DNA from: Betaproteobacteria bacterium
Lineage (GTDB): Bacteria; Pseudomonadota; Gammaproteobacteria; Burkholderiales; Burkholderiaceae_D
Direction of reading: 5' to 3'
Assembly: GCA_025356395.1 (NCBI GenBank)
Contig: JANXTA010000010.1
Location: 1 to 51,737, forward strand
Length of the DNA: 51,737 bases
Positions within the stretch are counted from its first letter, which is position 1, and every line of letters starts with the position of its first letter. This document shows positions 8,304 to 17,047 of this stretch, one piece after another. The translations under genes and the position numbers were made by a program. The notes under the pieces were generated by a model. That model saw only the letters and a program-made list of their open reading frames with translations. It did not search any database and was not told where the DNA came from.

Positions 8304-9718
8304 GATGCGCGCACCGGCAGCTGCGTGACATCGACGAAATGACCAGCCATCGCCGCGGCGGCCGCCATGGCGGGGCTGACGAGATGCGTTCGACCGCCGG
8401 CACCTTGGCGTCCTTCGAAATTTCGATTCGAGGTGGATGCGCACCGCTCCCCCGGCAGCAGGTGATCCGCGTTCATCCCGACACACATCGAACATCCCGG
8501 CTCGCGCCATTCGAAGCCCGCGTCGATGAAGATCGCATCAAGTCCCTCGGCTTCGGCTTGCGCTTTCACGAGCCCGGATCCCGGCACGACCAGTGCCTGC
8601 CGTATGCACGACGCGAGGCGACCGCCGCGCACCACGTCGGCCGCCGCCCGCAAATCCTCGATTCGCGCGTTGGTACACGATCCGATGAAGATACGGTCGA
8701 GTGCGATATTCCCGATCGATTGGCCGGGCTCCAGTCCCATGTACGCGAGCGCGCGGGTCATGCCGGAACGTCGCGTCTCATCGGATTCGGCCGACGGATG
8801 CGGGACGCGGTCGTCGATCGTCATGACCATCTCCGGGGATGTACCCCAAGTGACCTGCGGGCGAATGGCAGTCGCGTCGATGACGATCTCGCGATCGAAT
8901 GCCGCGTCGTCGTCGCTGACGAGCGTGCGCCAGTCGTCGATGGCCTGCTGGAGCCGTGCACCGGTCGGCGCCATGGGCCGACCGATCACGTAATCGATGG
9001 TCGCCTCGTCGACCGCCACGAGGCCGACACGAGCCCCCGCCTCGATCGCCATGTTGCACAGGGTCATCCGCCCTTCCATCGACATCGACCTGACCGTCGA
9101 GCCCGAGAACTCGATCGCGAAGCCGCTTCCTCCGCCCGCGCCGAGCCGCCCGATCACCGCGAGCACGAGGTCCTTGGCGAAGACACCGCCGGCGAGCTTT
9201 CCTTCGATCCACACGCGCATCGTCGACGGCTTCGCCAGCGACAAGCACTGGGTCGCGAGGACATGTTCCACGTCGGACGTCCCGACGCCGAATGCGAGCG
9301 CCGCAAACGCGCCGTGCGTACTGGTGTGCGAATCGCCCGCGACGATCGTCATGCCGGGCAGCGTCGCGCCCTGCTCGGGCCCGATCACATGGATGATTCC
9401 TTGACGCGGATCGCGGTAGCCGAACTGGGTCAGGCCGAACTGCCGGCAATTGCGATCCAGCGTCTCGACCTGCATGCGCGACAGGGGATCGTCGATTTCA
9501 GCGGCACGCGACGTCGTCGGCACGTTGTGGTCGCAGGTCGCGAGTACCGTTGCCGGTCGCCACGCGACCCGCCGGTGCTCGCGCAGCCCGTCGAACGCCT
9601 GCGGACTCGTCACCTCGTAGATCAGGTGGCGGTCCACGTAGAGCAGCGCCGAGCCGTCGGCGTTATCGCGCACGACGTGGCGCGTCCACAGTTTCTCGAA
9701 CAGAGTACGGGCGATCAT
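8300..9718 (-). CDS. leuC: LeuC-type 3-isopropylmalate dehydratase large subunit (probable catabolic paralogue)
   Basis: A 472-residue aconitase-family large subunit. It has the LeuC start pattern ([14 protein letters not shown]), the [30 protein letters not shown] block, and the three 4Fe-4S ligands in GSCTN and CSMC. The ATG at 9718 has AAGGGAG well placed upstream and is preferred to longer in-frame extensions. It forms a heterodimer with the overlapping leuD-like product and adds or removes water on a 2-alkylmalate-type acid. It is third in the operon, 64 bases after the HMG-CoA-lyase-like gene. The operon setting argues for a degradative substrate, although the sequence itself is compatible with isopropylmalate. 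Confidence 0.88.
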   Translation of the reverse strand: MIARTLFEKLWTRHVVRDNADGSALLYVDRHLIYEVTSPQAFDGLREHRRVAWRPATVLATCDHNVPTTSRAAEIDDPLSRMQVETLDRNCRQFGLTQFGYRDPRQGIIHVIGPEQGATLPGMTIVAGDSHTSTHGAFAALAFGVGTSDVEHVLATQCLSLAKPSTMRVWIEGKLAGGVFAKDLVLAVIGRLGAGGGSGFAIEFSGSTVRSMSMEGRMTLCNMAIEAGARVGLVAVDEATIDYVIGRPMAPTGARLQQAIDDWRTLVSDDDAAFDREIVIDATAIRPQVTWGTSPEMVMTIDDRVPHPSAESDETRRSGMTRALAYMGLEPGQSIGNIALDRIFIGSCTNARIEDLRAAADVVRGGRLASCIRQALVVPGSGLVKAQAEAEGLDAIFIDAGFEWREPGCSMCVGMNADHLLPGERCASTSNRNFEGRQGAGGRTHLVSPAMAAAAAMAGHFVDVTQLPVRAS

Positions 9719-9782
9719 CTGGTCTCCCTTGATGGCATTTCGACTGTCAACACAGGACCGCATGCAGAGATCGGCGCATCGA

Positions 9783-10736
9783 TCATCGATCGACAGTCGC
9801 AAGCGTCGCGTGACGACGATCCGCCTTTCCCGCGCGAAGGACTTGACCGGGTACCGCGTGGCCCACCAGGGCCGGCAGATCGCCGGCGACGGCGAGCAAC
9901 CGGTCGAGATCGACACCAGTGTTCAGTCCCATCGCCTCGAACATGTGAACCAGGTCTTCGGTACAGACGTTGCCGCTCGCGCCCGGGGCGAAAGGACAGC
10001 CGCCGAGTCCACCGAGCGATGCATCGAATCGTTCAATGCCCACTTCCAGCGCAGCCAATGCATTGGCGAGGCCCAGGCCGCGCGTGTCATGGAAGTGGAC
10101 CGTCACGTTCAACTGCGGATAGCGCAGCAGGACCGCCGCGCACAGGACCCCGACCTGACGCGGATTCGCGACCCCGGTGGTGTCGCACAGCGTGACGCCG
10201 CCAATGCCCAACTGCGCGATCCGATCGACGAGCCCTAGCACCGTCTCGACCGGGACGGCGCCGTCGAACGGACATCCGAAGGCAGTCGAGATCGATGCGT
10301 TGATCCGCACACCGGTGCCCGCCGTCACGTCGACGATGTCCTCGAACGCCAGGAGTGACTGCCGGGGCGTCATGCGCAGGTTGGCTCGGGAATGGCCTTC
10401 GCTTGCCGACATCACGAGGTTGAGTTCGTCGACACCGCATGCCAGGGCTCGGTGGCAGCCACGCACGTTCGGCACCAACGCGGCATAGACGACCCCGTCG
10501 ACGCGACGGATTTGCCGCATGACTATCTCCGCGTCGGCGAGACTCGGGATCGCGGTCGGCGACACGAACGAGGTGACCTCGATCTTGGCAAGGCCGGTTA
10601 GCGACAGCCGATCGATCAGATCGATCTTGCGATCGGTCGGAACGAACACTGGTTCGATCTGGAGTCCATCGCGCGGCGCGACTTCGTGTATCCGGAGTCG
10701 GTGAAATCCGGACGAGTCCTGCATCCCGAGTGACAT
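9783..10736 (-). CDS. Hydroxymethylglutaryl-CoA lyase family protein
   Basis: A 317-residue TIM-barrel lyase of the DRE-TIM metallolyase family. The metal and substrate motif [10 protein letters not shown] is near residue 20, the CDTTGVANP segment and the [16 protein letters not shown] metal ligands are mid-chain, and the catalytic-cysteine signature [15 protein letters not shown] is near residue 240. Members cleave HMG-CoA to acetoacetate and acetyl-CoA; some bacterial relatives split (R)-citramalyl-CoA to pyruvate and acetyl-CoA. Beside a CoA-transferase and a LeuCD-type hydratase, the latter is attractive. The start lies two bases after the CoA-transferase stop. There is a second in-frame ATG four codons on. 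Confidence 0.9.
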   Translation of the reverse strand: MSLGMQDSSGFHRLRIHEVAPRDGLQIEPVFVPTDRKIDLIDRLSLTGLAKIEVTSFVSPTAIPSLADAEIVMRQIRRVDGVVYAALVPNVRGCHRALACGVDELNLVMSASEGHSRANLRMTPRQSLLAFEDIVDVTAGTGVRINASISTAFGCPFDGAVPVETVLGLVDRIAQLGIGGVTLCDTTGVANPRQVGVLCAAVLLRYPQLNVTVHFHDTRGLGLANALAALEVGIERFDASLGGLGGCPFAPGASGNVCTEDLVHMFEAMGLNTGVDLDRLLAVAGDLPALVGHAVPGQVLRAGKADRRHATLATVDR

Positions 10737-10738
10737 GA

Positions 10739-11953
10739 TCAGATCACTCCGTCCGCACGCAGCGTGCCGATGCGCTCGGCGTCCATGCCCAAGCCCGCAA
10801 GAATTTCTTCGGTGTGTTCCCCGAGAGCCGGACCGAGCCAGCGCGTCCTTCCTGGCGTCGCCGACAGCTTGGGCACGACACCGGGAAAGTCCACCTCCAG
10901 GCCGCCCGGCAGCGTGTGTGCTTCGATCATGTCGCGCGCACGAAAATGCGGATCGGCATGAATGTCAGCCGCCGTGTAGATCGGGCCACTCGGAACCGCG
11001 GCGGCTTCGAGCACTGCCAGCACGTCGGGCAACTCGTGCATCGACGTCCAGCTGCCGATCGCCGCATCGAGCAGCTCCACGTGTTGCGCACGACCGTCGT
11101 TGTGCGCGAAGCGAGGGTCGCTTCCCAGTTCCGGGCGGCCAATCGCGTCCATCAGACGCCTGAAGATGCTGTCGCCGTTGCCGGCGATGATCACGTACAA
11201 GCCGCCACGACACGGATACGTGTTCGACGGCACGATGCCGGGAAGCGACGATCCGGTCCGCTCGCGCACGTGTCCGGTTGCCGAGTATTCGGGAATGAGG
11301 CTCTCCATGACGCCGAACACCGCTTCGTAAAGAGCGACGTCGACGAACTGGCCCGTTCCCCCGCCGACGTTGCGGTGATACATCGCGAGCAAAGCGCCGA
11401 TGACGCCGTAGAGCGAAGCGAGCGTGTCGCCGATGCTGACACCCACGCGGACCGGCGGCTGGTTCGGATATCCCGTCAGATAGCGCAAGCCGCCGAGCGA
11501 TTCGGCGATCGCACCGAAGCCGGGCCGGTCCTTGTACGGTCCTGTCTGCCCATAACCGGACACGCGAACCATCACCAACGATGGATTGATCTGCGACAGC
11601 GCATCCCATCCCAGGCCCCATTTCTCGAGCGTCCCTGGTCTGAAGTTTTCGATCACGATGTCAGCTTCGCGGACGAGATCCCGCACGATTTCCTGAGCGC
11701 GCGGATCCTTTAGTTGCAGCGTCAACGACCTCTTGTTGCGACTTTGGGCATACCACCAGAGCGAAGTACCGTCGTGCAGCTTGCGCCACGACCGGAGTGG
11801 ATCACCCTTGTCGGGCGACTCGACCTTGATGACGTCGGCACCGAATTGCGCCAGCAGCGACGATGCGTAGGGCCCGGCAATCAAGGTACCGAGTTCGATG
11901 ACCTTCACGCCTGCAAGCGGAAGGGGAGGAGTGGCCGTGCTGTCGGACGTCAT
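10739..11953 (-). CDS. CaiB/BaiF class III CoA-transferase
   Basis: A 404-residue family III CoA-transferase. The N-terminal AGVKVIELGTLIAGPYASSLLAQFGADVIKVE motif is followed by the conserved DPLRSW, RNKRSLTLQLKD and FRPGTLEKWGLG blocks. The aspartate that forms the acyl-aspartyl intermediate is expected in the RFAHNDGRAQH/YEAVFGVMESL region. These enzymes move CoA between carboxylic acids, often from succinyl-CoA. It is the first gene of the operon, so it probably activates the acid that the downstream HMG-lyase-like enzyme cleaves. The ATG at 11953 is preferred; a GTG three codons upstream is possible and neither has a strong ribosome site. Confidence 0.9.
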   Translation of the reverse strand: MTSDSTATPPLPLAGVKVIELGTLIAGPYASSLLAQFGADVIKVESPDKGDPLRSWRKLHDGTSLWWYAQSRNKRSLTLQLKDPRAQEIVRDLVREADIVIENFRPGTLEKWGLGWDALSQINPSLVMVRVSGYGQTGPYKDRPGFGAIAESLGGLRYLTGYPNQPPVRVGVSIGDTLASLYGVIGALLAMYHRNVGGGTGQFVDVALYEAVFGVMESLIPEYSATGHVRERTGSSLPGIVPSNTYPCRGGLYVIIAGNGDSIFRRLMDAIGRPELGSDPRFAHNDGRAQHVELLDAAIGSWTSMHELPDVLAVLEAAAVPSGPIYTAADIHADPHFRARDMIEAHTLPGGLEVDFPGVVPKLSATPGRTRWLGPALGEHTEEILAGLGMDAERIGTLRADGVI

Positions 11954-12109
11954 CGCACACAATCCCTGGTCGAGCGACCGTTATGCAATCACCGCATGCG
12001 GCGCGGAGTGGTTATTATTTGGTCGAGCAACTAATTTATCGGGATACTGTGTGTCTGTCAAAGATAGTTGCTGTGCAACGACAACTCGACACTGACTATT
12101 AGAGAAATC
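11954..12109. promoter_or_regulatory. Divergent promoter region between CoA-transferase and DUF3761 genes
   Basis: 156 bases separate the two divergent genes. The middle (12010-12060) is AT-rich, in contrast to its surroundings. It carries CAACTAATT at 12028-12036, the second copy of the 9-mer seen at 7467-7475. A short hairpin GTTGC-TGT-GCAAC follows at 12067-12079. Promoters for both directions are expected here. No hexamer pair was convincing enough to mark. Confidence 0.4.
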
Positions 12110-12571
12110 ATGAAGCCGATCCACTTCACCGCAATAACGCTGCTGTTTGCTGCCTCCGCGTCCTTCCCACAAGGCGCCGCCGGCGCGTCGGCAGGCTCGA
12201 CGGGTCAATGCAAGGATGGCAGCTACACGACCAACGCGACCAAGAAGGGAGCATGCGCGGGCCATCAGGGCGTCAAGGACTGGTTCGCCGACGCCGCCGC
12301 GGCACCAGTGACGATCGGTACGGCCCAGTCGCCGGTCGTCGCGGGTGCGGCCGCATCGACCACGCCCAATTCCGTTTCCGGCACGGTCGCCTCGCCACGC
12401 CCAGCCGCTCCTGGCGGCGGAGCCGGTCAAGTCTGGGTAAACACCAAATCGAGCGTCTACCATTGCTTCGGCACTCCGTTTTACGGCAAGACGAAACAGG
12501 GTCAGTACATGACGGAAGCGGCCGCAAAAGCAGCAGGCGATCGTGCCGACCGGGGCAAGGCATGTTCGTAG
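12110..12571 (+). CDS. Secreted DUF3761-type small protein
   Basis: A 153-residue exported protein. The signal peptide is MKPIHFTAITLLFAASASFPQGAAGA. A DUF3761-like module follows (QCKDGSYTTNATKKGACAGHQGVKDWF), then a low-complexity Ala/Pro linker. A C-terminal domain (VWVNTKSSVYHCFGTPFYGKTKQGQYM...GKAC) is often fused to such proteins. Four conserved-looking cysteines fit two disulfides in the periplasm. The ATG at 12110 starts the signal peptide; an upstream in-frame ATG would only add a non-hydrophobic leader. The function of this family is unknown. Confidence 0.82.
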   Translation: MKPIHFTAITLLFAASASFPQGAAGASAGSTGQCKDGSYTTNATKKGACAGHQGVKDWFADAAAAPVTIGTAQSPVVAGAAASTTPNSVSGTVASPRPAAPGGGAGQVWVNTKSSVYHCFGTPFYGKTKQGQYMTEAAAKAAGDRADRGKACS

Positions 12572-12842
12572 CCGCATTGGAGGTCGCCATCGACGAGGCC
12601 GCCACACACTAGAGTCGTTGTCCAGCTACGGCGGCGGCCGAGCAAAAAAGGCGCGCGGGCCGACTGTCTGCCAAGCAAGCCGCGGTGATCCTTCGTCAGG
12701 GCTTCGCCGTCCTCGAGATCGGCATGCGCTTGTTGTCGATGATGGTCTTGGATTTCTGGCAAGACGCCGTGGCGATTGCGCGAGAGATGGGAGACTTTAA
12801 GCAAAGGCATGTGGCGCCTTTTAGAACCACCTTCGAGAAATG
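12572..12842 (+). other. Gap after DUF3761 gene with a weak short reading frame
   Basis: This stretch is a little less GC-rich than its neighbours. In one plus frame an open stretch runs from just after a TAG near 12615 to a TGA at 12841-12843. From the ATG at 12724 it would encode 39 residues (MRLLSMMVLDFWQDAVAIAR, ending FRTTFEK), alpha-helical in character. It has no good ribosome site and is not a family I recognise. It could be a small protein, the remnant of a larger gene, or chance. Confidence 0.25.
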
Positions 12843-12879
12843 AAAAAAGCGCCACAACTTTTTAAGTTGCGACGCTTTT
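12843..12879 (-). terminator. Terminator of the initiator tRNA transcript
   Basis: A 12-bp stem (12849-12860 with 12864-12875, TTT/AAA loop, two G-U pairs) is followed on the minus strand by six T (complement of 12843-12848). It sits 12 bases past the tRNA 3' end. The plus side also ends in TTTT, so it may work in both directions. Confidence 0.85.
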
Positions 12880-12887
12880 CGACTGAC

Positions 12888-12964
12888 TGGTTGCGGGGAC
12901 AGGATTTGAACCTGTGACCTTCGGGTTATGAGCCCGACGAGCTGCCAGACTGCTCCACCCCGCG
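12888..12964 (-). tRNA. tRNA-fMet (anticodon CAT), initiator
   Basis: A 77-base cloverleaf on the minus strand with anticodon CAT in CGGGCTCATAACCCG. Initiator features are visible. The 5' end CGCGGGG leaves C1 unpaired with A72. The three G-C pairs GGG/CCC flank the anticodon loop. The D-arm GGAGCAGTCTGGCAGCTCG and T-arm GGTTCAAATCC are typical, and CCA is encoded at 12888-12890. Confidence 0.95.
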
Positions 12965-12970
12965 GGTCGG

Positions 12971-12999
12971 ATTGTATGCGATATCGCGCAGACTTCCAA
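12971..12999 (-). promoter_or_regulatory. Sigma-70-type promoter for tRNA-fMet
   Basis: On the minus strand TTGGAA (12999-12994) and TACAAT (12976-12971) are separated by exactly 17 bases. The -10 box ends six bases before the mature tRNA 5' end. Transcription would therefore start within a base or two of the mature end. Confidence 0.7.
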
Positions 13000-13059
13000 A
13001 TCGCTCTCCACGCCCCATATCGGATCAGGGTCGCCGAGGCCTTGCGGTATATTCCTTCG

Positions 13060-13650
13060 ATGTCTCCAGCACTCAACTTCTGCTCCGTGTGCGGTCACGC
13101 GATTACGCTGCGCACCCCTCATCGCGACAACCGCGAACGCGCCTGCTGCGACCACTGCGGCGCCATACATTACGTCAATCCCCGCATGGTCGTCGGCACC
13201 GTGCCGGTCTGGGGCGAACAGGTGCTGCTCTGCCGTCGAGCTATCGAACCGCGCCGCAACTACTGGACCCTGCCGGCCGGCTTTCTCGAGGTTGACGAAT
13301 CCGTCGCGACGGGTGCCACGCGCGAGACCGACGAGGAGGCCGGTGCGCGCATCGTGCTCGGTCCGCTGTTCACGATGCTCGATGTCGTCCACGTCCATCA
13401 GGTGCATCTCTTCTACCGCGCGGAGTTGCTCGACATCGACTTCGCGCCTGGCGAGGAGAGCCTCGAGGTGCAGCTCTTCCACGAAGCGAACATTCCCTGG
13501 GACGACCTGGCCTTCAGGACCGTGTCGACGACGCTGCGCCACTTCTTCGCCGATCGGCTTCGCGGTCACTTCGAGCTGCATACTGCAGCCATCGACTGGT
13601 CGCCCAAGGCAGCCATCGCGATCGCCGCCTCGGTGAGCGCCGTTCCTTGA
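13060..13650 (+). CDS. Nudix hydrolase with N-terminal zinc ribbon
   Basis: A 196-residue protein. An N-terminal zinc ribbon (CSVCGH...CDHCGA) leads into a Nudix fold with a complete Nudix box, [23 protein letters not shown] (G-x5-E-x7-RE-x2-EE-x-G). Related enzymes hydrolyse ADP-ribose, NADH or other nucleoside diphosphates linked to X; the exact substrate cannot be read from the sequence. The ATG at 13060 is chosen because earlier in-frame codons run through the initiator-tRNA promoter. The stop overlaps the start of aat (TTGA), so it leads the Nudix-aat-bpt-pyrD run. Confidence 0.88.
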   Translation: MSPALNFCSVCGHAITLRTPHRDNRERACCDHCGAIHYVNPRMVVGTVPVWGEQVLLCRRAIEPRRNYWTLPAGFLEVDESVATGATRETDEEAGARIVLGPLFTMLDVVHVHQVHLFYRAELLDIDFAPGEESLEVQLFHEANIPWDDLAFRTVSTTLRHFFADRLRGHFELHTAAIDWSPKAAIAIAASVSAVP

Positions 13651-14357
13651 TCCACTGGCTTCTGCCAGGTGATCCGTTTCCTCCGGTCGAAACTGCATTG
13701 CACGACCCAGCGGGTCTGCTGGCCGCGGGCGGCGACCTGTCTCCGACCAGCCTCGTCGATGCCTATCGTCACGGCATCTTTCCGTGGTTCAGCGAAGGCG
13801 ACCCGGTGTTGTGGTGGAGCACCGATCCGCGCATGGTCTTGTTCGTCGACGAGTTTCGCGTATCGCATTCGCTGCGCAAGCGCCTACTACGATCGATCGA
13901 CGACCCGTCCATCTCGATCCGCTGCGACACGGCCTTCGAACAGGTGATCGCAGCCTGCGCGGCGCCACGCGATCCCGGCGGTGGCACCTGGATCGTCGAC
14001 GAGATGATCGCTGCCTACGTGGCGTTGCACCGACAGGGCATCGCGCACTCGGTCGAGACGTGGATCGACGACGAGCTGGTCGGCGGCCTCTACGGCGTCG
14101 CCATCGGTCATATGTTCTACGGCGAGTCGATGTTCACGCGCGTCACCGATGCCTCGAAGATCGCTCTCGCGCACCTCGTCTCGTTCGCTCGAAGCCAGTC
14201 GATACCGATGCTAGACTGCCAGCAGCAGACCACGCATCTGGCCTCAATGGGTGCACGGCCGATTCCCCGTGCGGACTTCAGTCGCAGGATCGCGAGTCTG
14301 GTGCAGCAACCGGCGATCGAAGCCTGGCCCGAACGGCTCGGCTGGCCACGCCACTGA
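13647..14357 (+). CDS. aat: Leucyl/phenylalanyl-tRNA--protein transferase
   Basis: A 236-residue enzyme. It adds Leu or Phe from aminoacyl-tRNA to N-terminal Arg or Lys of proteins, marking them for ClpAP via the N-degron route. Family motifs are complete: [49 protein letters not shown] and [15 protein letters not shown]. The start is TTG at 13647, overlapping the Nudix TGA by four bases. The first residues ([12 protein letters not shown]) align with the normal N-terminus, so no longer form is needed. It is followed 47 bases later by bpt, which serves the same degradation pathway. Confidence 0.95.
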   Translation: MIHWLLPGDPFPPVETALHDPAGLLAAGGDLSPTSLVDAYRHGIFPWFSEGDPVLWWSTDPRMVLFVDEFRVSHSLRKRLLRSIDDPSISIRCDTAFEQVIAACAAPRDPGGGTWIVDEMIAAYVALHRQGIAHSVETWIDDELVGGLYGVAIGHMFYGESMFTRVTDASKIALAHLVSFARSQSIPMLDCQQQTTHLASMGARPIPRADFSRRIASLVQQPAIEAWPERLGWPRH

Positions 14358-14404
14358 GATCACGAAACTAAGATCACGCAACTGAACTTCGACCGCAGCC
14401 AGGC

Positions 14405-15148
14405 ATGACGCAACTGAAAGATCTGCCGTTCGCGACCCTGCAGTTCTACGCGACCGCGACCTATCCGTGCAGCTACCTGCCGCTGCGCCTGGCGCGCTCG
14501 CAGGTCGCCACGCCGGGGCACCTAATCAATGCCGACGTCTACAGCGAACTGGTCCGCTCGGGTTTCCGACGTTCGGGTCTGTTCACCTATCGGCCGCATT
14601 GCGACGGCTGCCGCGCATGTATTCCGGTTCGGGTCTGCGTGGCCGACTTTGTCCCCAACCGCAGTCAGCGGCGGGCTGCGAAGCAGCATGCCGACCTCTC
14701 GGCACGGATCTGCGCCCTCGCCTTCGATCCCGAGCACTACGCGCTCTATCGCGACTATCAGACGACGCGCCACGCGGGTGGAGGCATGGACCACGACAGC
14801 CGCGACCAGTACAGCCAGTTCCTCCTGCAGAGCAAGGTCAACACGCGGCTCGTCGAGTTTCGCGATGCCGAAGGCGTCCTGCGCATGGTCAGCATCATCG
14901 ACGTGCTCGACGACGGCCTTTCGTCGGTCTACACGTTCTACGACACGAGCGTCGAACGCGCGAGCTTCGGGACCTTCAACGTGCTGTGGCAGATCGCGCA
15001 GGCGCGCTCGCTGACCCTGCCCTACATCTACCTCGGCTACTGGATCAGCGGCAGCGCCAGCATGGCCTACAAAGCCAACTTCAAGCCGATCGAGGCGCTC
15101 CGTGCGGGGCGCTGGCACCACCTGTCCGACCTTGAAGCCGGCCGCTGA
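14405..15148 (+). CDS. bpt: Aspartate/glutamate leucyltransferase (arginyltransferase family)
   Basis: A 247-residue Bpt, which transfers Leu from Leu-tRNA to N-terminal Asp or Glu, extending the bacterial N-degron pathway. It has the ATE N-domain start ([23 protein letters not shown]), the cysteine cluster of [14 protein letters not shown], and the C-domain block [25 protein letters not shown] followed by [20 protein letters not shown]. Length and motifs are normal. Its position directly after aat puts two N-end tagging transferases in one transcript. Confidence 0.95.
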   Translation: MTQLKDLPFATLQFYATATYPCSYLPLRLARSQVATPGHLINADVYSELVRSGFRRSGLFTYRPHCDGCRACIPVRVCVADFVPNRSQRRAAKQHADLSARICALAFDPEHYALYRDYQTTRHAGGGMDHDSRDQYSQFLLQSKVNTRLVEFRDAEGVLRMVSIIDVLDDGLSSVYTFYDTSVERASFGTFNVLWQIAQARSLTLPYIYLGYWISGSASMAYKANFKPIEALRAGRWHHLSDLEAGR

Positions 15149-15160
15149 AAGCCCCACCGC

Positions 15161-15180
15161 TCGCCCGCTGCGGCGGGCGA
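15161..15180 (+). promoter_or_regulatory. GC hairpin directly upstream of the pyrD start
   Basis: A perfect 8-bp stem, TCGCCCGC with GCGGGCGA around a TGCG loop, ends one base before the pyrD ATG. Its 3' arm occupies the ribosome-binding position, and no other Shine-Dalgarno sequence is visible. The structure should limit pyrD translation unless it is opened, for example by ribosomes finishing bpt 13 bases upstream. Confidence 0.45.
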
Positions 15181-15181
15181 A

Positions 15182-16228
15182 ATGCCCTTGACGCTCAACC
15201 TCCTCTATCCTTTAGCCCGTGATGCGCTGTTCGCGCTCGACGCTGAGACCGCGCATAACCTGACGCTCGACAACCTGAAGCGCATGCATGCGGTCGGACT
15301 CGGACGGATGCTCGCGCCGTCGATTCCCGACGATCCCCGCGTCGTCATGGGCCTAACCTTCCGCAACCCGGTGGGACTCGCAGCCGGCATGGACAAGAAC
15401 GGCGCGTACATCGACGCGCTGGCGAACATGGGCTTCGGCTTCATCGAAGTGGGCACCGTGACGCCGCGTGCGCAGCCGGGCAACCCGCGGCCGCGCATGT
15501 TCCGGATCCCGGCGGCGAACGCGTTGATCAACCGCATGGGCTTCAACAACGCAGGACTCGATGCGTTCATTGACAATGTCAAGCGTTCGAGCTATCGGAC
15601 CCGCCGGCGCGGCATCCTCGGGCTGAACATCGGCAAGAACGCCGACACGCCGATCGAGAAGGCGACCGACGACTACCTGACCGGTCTCACGGGCGTCTAC
15701 CCACACGCCGACTACGTGACCATCAACATCTCGTCGCCGAACACGAAGAATCTGCGCGAACTGCAGGGCGAGGACCAGCTCAACGCGCTGCTGTCCGCGC
15801 TCAAGCGTCGCCAGGGAGAGCTCGTCGATCAGCATGGCCGCTACGTGCCGCTGGCCGTCAAGATCGCGCCGGACCTCGACCTCGCGCAGATCGATATCGT
15901 CGCTGCAGCGCTCGTCGCGCACCACATCGACGGGGTCATCGCGACCAACACGACCCTGTCGCGCGAAGGCGTGACTGGCATGGCGCATGCCGACGAGGCC
16001 GGTGGCCTGTCGGGCGCGCCGCTCACGCAGGCTTCGTCGAAGGTGATCGAGGCACTGCATCGCAGGCTCGGCGACCAGATCCCCATCATCGGCGTCGGCG
16101 GCATCCTCAAAGGCAGCGACGCACGTGCCAAGCGCGATGCCGGTGCCCGTCTCGTGCAGGTCTACAGCGGACTGATCTATCGGGGCCCGACGCTGGTCGG
16201 CGAATGCGCGAAGGCGCTCAAGGCCTGA
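15182..16228 (+). CDS. pyrD: Dihydroorotate dehydrogenase (quinone), class 2
   Basis: A 348-residue membrane-associated FMN enzyme that oxidises dihydroorotate to orotate and passes electrons to quinone, in pyrimidine synthesis. It has the class 2 N-terminal helix region ([26 protein letters not shown]), [16 protein letters not shown], the [12 protein letters not shown] block, [14 protein letters not shown] with the catalytic serine, and the FMN phosphate segments [13 protein letters not shown] and [13 protein letters not shown]. The length is standard. The start lies immediately after a strong hairpin that may restrain translation. Confidence 0.97.
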   Translation: MPLTLNLLYPLARDALFALDAETAHNLTLDNLKRMHAVGLGRMLAPSIPDDPRVVMGLTFRNPVGLAAGMDKNGAYIDALANMGFGFIEVGTVTPRAQPGNPRPRMFRIPAANALINRMGFNNAGLDAFIDNVKRSSYRTRRRGILGLNIGKNADTPIEKATDDYLTGLTGVYPHADYVTINISSPNTKNLRELQGEDQLNALLSALKRRQGELVDQHGRYVPLAVKIAPDLDLAQIDIVAAALVAHHIDGVIATNTTLSREGVTGMAHADEAGGLSGAPLTQASSKVIEALHRRLGDQIPIIGVGGILKGSDARAKRDAGARLVQVYSGLIYRGPTLVGECAKALKA

Positions 16229-16261
16229 CGCGCCCGGGCTTGCGACTAAGATTGCGGCCTG

Positions 16262-17038
16262 ATGCACAGCGACCCTTCCCCGAGCGCGCCGCGTACGCCC
16301 ACGATCCAGGTCATCGAGCGGATGATGGCGCTGATCGATGCGCTGTCGAAGGAGCGCGACCCGGTCAGCCTCAAGCACATCGCGCAAATCACGGGTCTCC
16401 ACTCGTCGACCGCGCATCGCATCCTCAACGACATGGTGCTGGCGCGGTTCGTCGATCGGGTCGAGCCGGGTCGCTATCAGCTCGGCATGCGGTTGCTCGA
16501 GCTCGGCAACGTGGTGAAATCGCGCCTCTCGGTGCGCGATGCCGCGCTCGATCCGATGCGCGCGCTCCACAAGAGTACCGGCCAGACGGTCAACCTCTCG
16601 GTGCGCCAGGGCGACGAGATCATCTATGTCGAGCGGGCCTACAACGAGTTTTCGGGGGTCCAGGTGGTCAGGGCGATCGGCGGTCGCGCGCCGTTGCACC
16701 TGACGTCGGTCGGCAAGCTGTTCCTCTCCTCGGACGATCCGCGGCAGGTCCGCAGCTATGCGATGCGAACCGGGTTGTCGGGTCACACGCCGAACAGCAT
16801 CACGGAGCTGACACAACTCGAGCGCGAGCTGTCGCTGGTTCGCGCACATGGCTATTCGCGCGACAACGAGGAACTGGAGATGGGTGTGCGATGCATCGCG
16901 GCGGCGATCCGCGACGACGGCGGCAAGGTCGTCGCCGGCCTGTCGCTGACGGCCCCAGCCGACCGTCTCAACGACGCGTGGATCGGGGACCTGCGGGCCA
17001 CCGCCGCGACCATCTCGGCGGCGATCGGAGCCCGCTGA
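16262..17038 (+). CDS. IclR family transcriptional regulator
   Basis: A 258-residue IclR-type regulator. The N-terminal winged helix-turn-helix spans about residues 15-75 (IQVIERMMALIDALSKERDPVSLKHIAQITGLHSSTAHRILNDMV). A C-terminal effector domain contains SVRQGDEIIYVERAYN, LHLTSVGKLFLSS and MGVRCIAAAIRDDGGKVVAGLSLTAP. It follows pyrD by 33 bases on the same strand. No catabolic genes adjoin it; the nearest candidate target is the CoA-transferase/leuCD operon about 4 kb away, which has no regulator of its own. That link is speculation. Confidence 0.92.
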   Translation: MHSDPSPSAPRTPTIQVIERMMALIDALSKERDPVSLKHIAQITGLHSSTAHRILNDMVLARFVDRVEPGRYQLGMRLLELGNVVKSRLSVRDAALDPMRALHKSTGQTVNLSVRQGDEIIYVERAYNEFSGVQVVRAIGGRAPLHLTSVGKLFLSSDDPRQVRSYAMRTGLSGHTPNSITELTQLERELSLVRAHGYSRDNEELEMGVRCIAAAIRDDGGKVVAGLSLTAPADRLNDAWIGDLRATAATISAAIGAR

Positions 17039-17047
17039 GACAGCCGA

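Noticed and set aside
7656-9718. Assignment of leuC and leuD to leucine synthesis alone
   Set aside because: The enzymes look like true isopropylmalate isomerase subunits, but their operon partners are a CoA-transferase and an HMG-lyase-like enzyme and leuB is absent, so the biosynthetic role was not asserted.
8267-10195. A 642-codon plus-strand open frame opposite leuD, leuC and the HMG-lyase-like gene
   Set aside because: Arg/His/Asp-rich translation with no motif, caused by GC-biased third positions of the real minus-strand genes.
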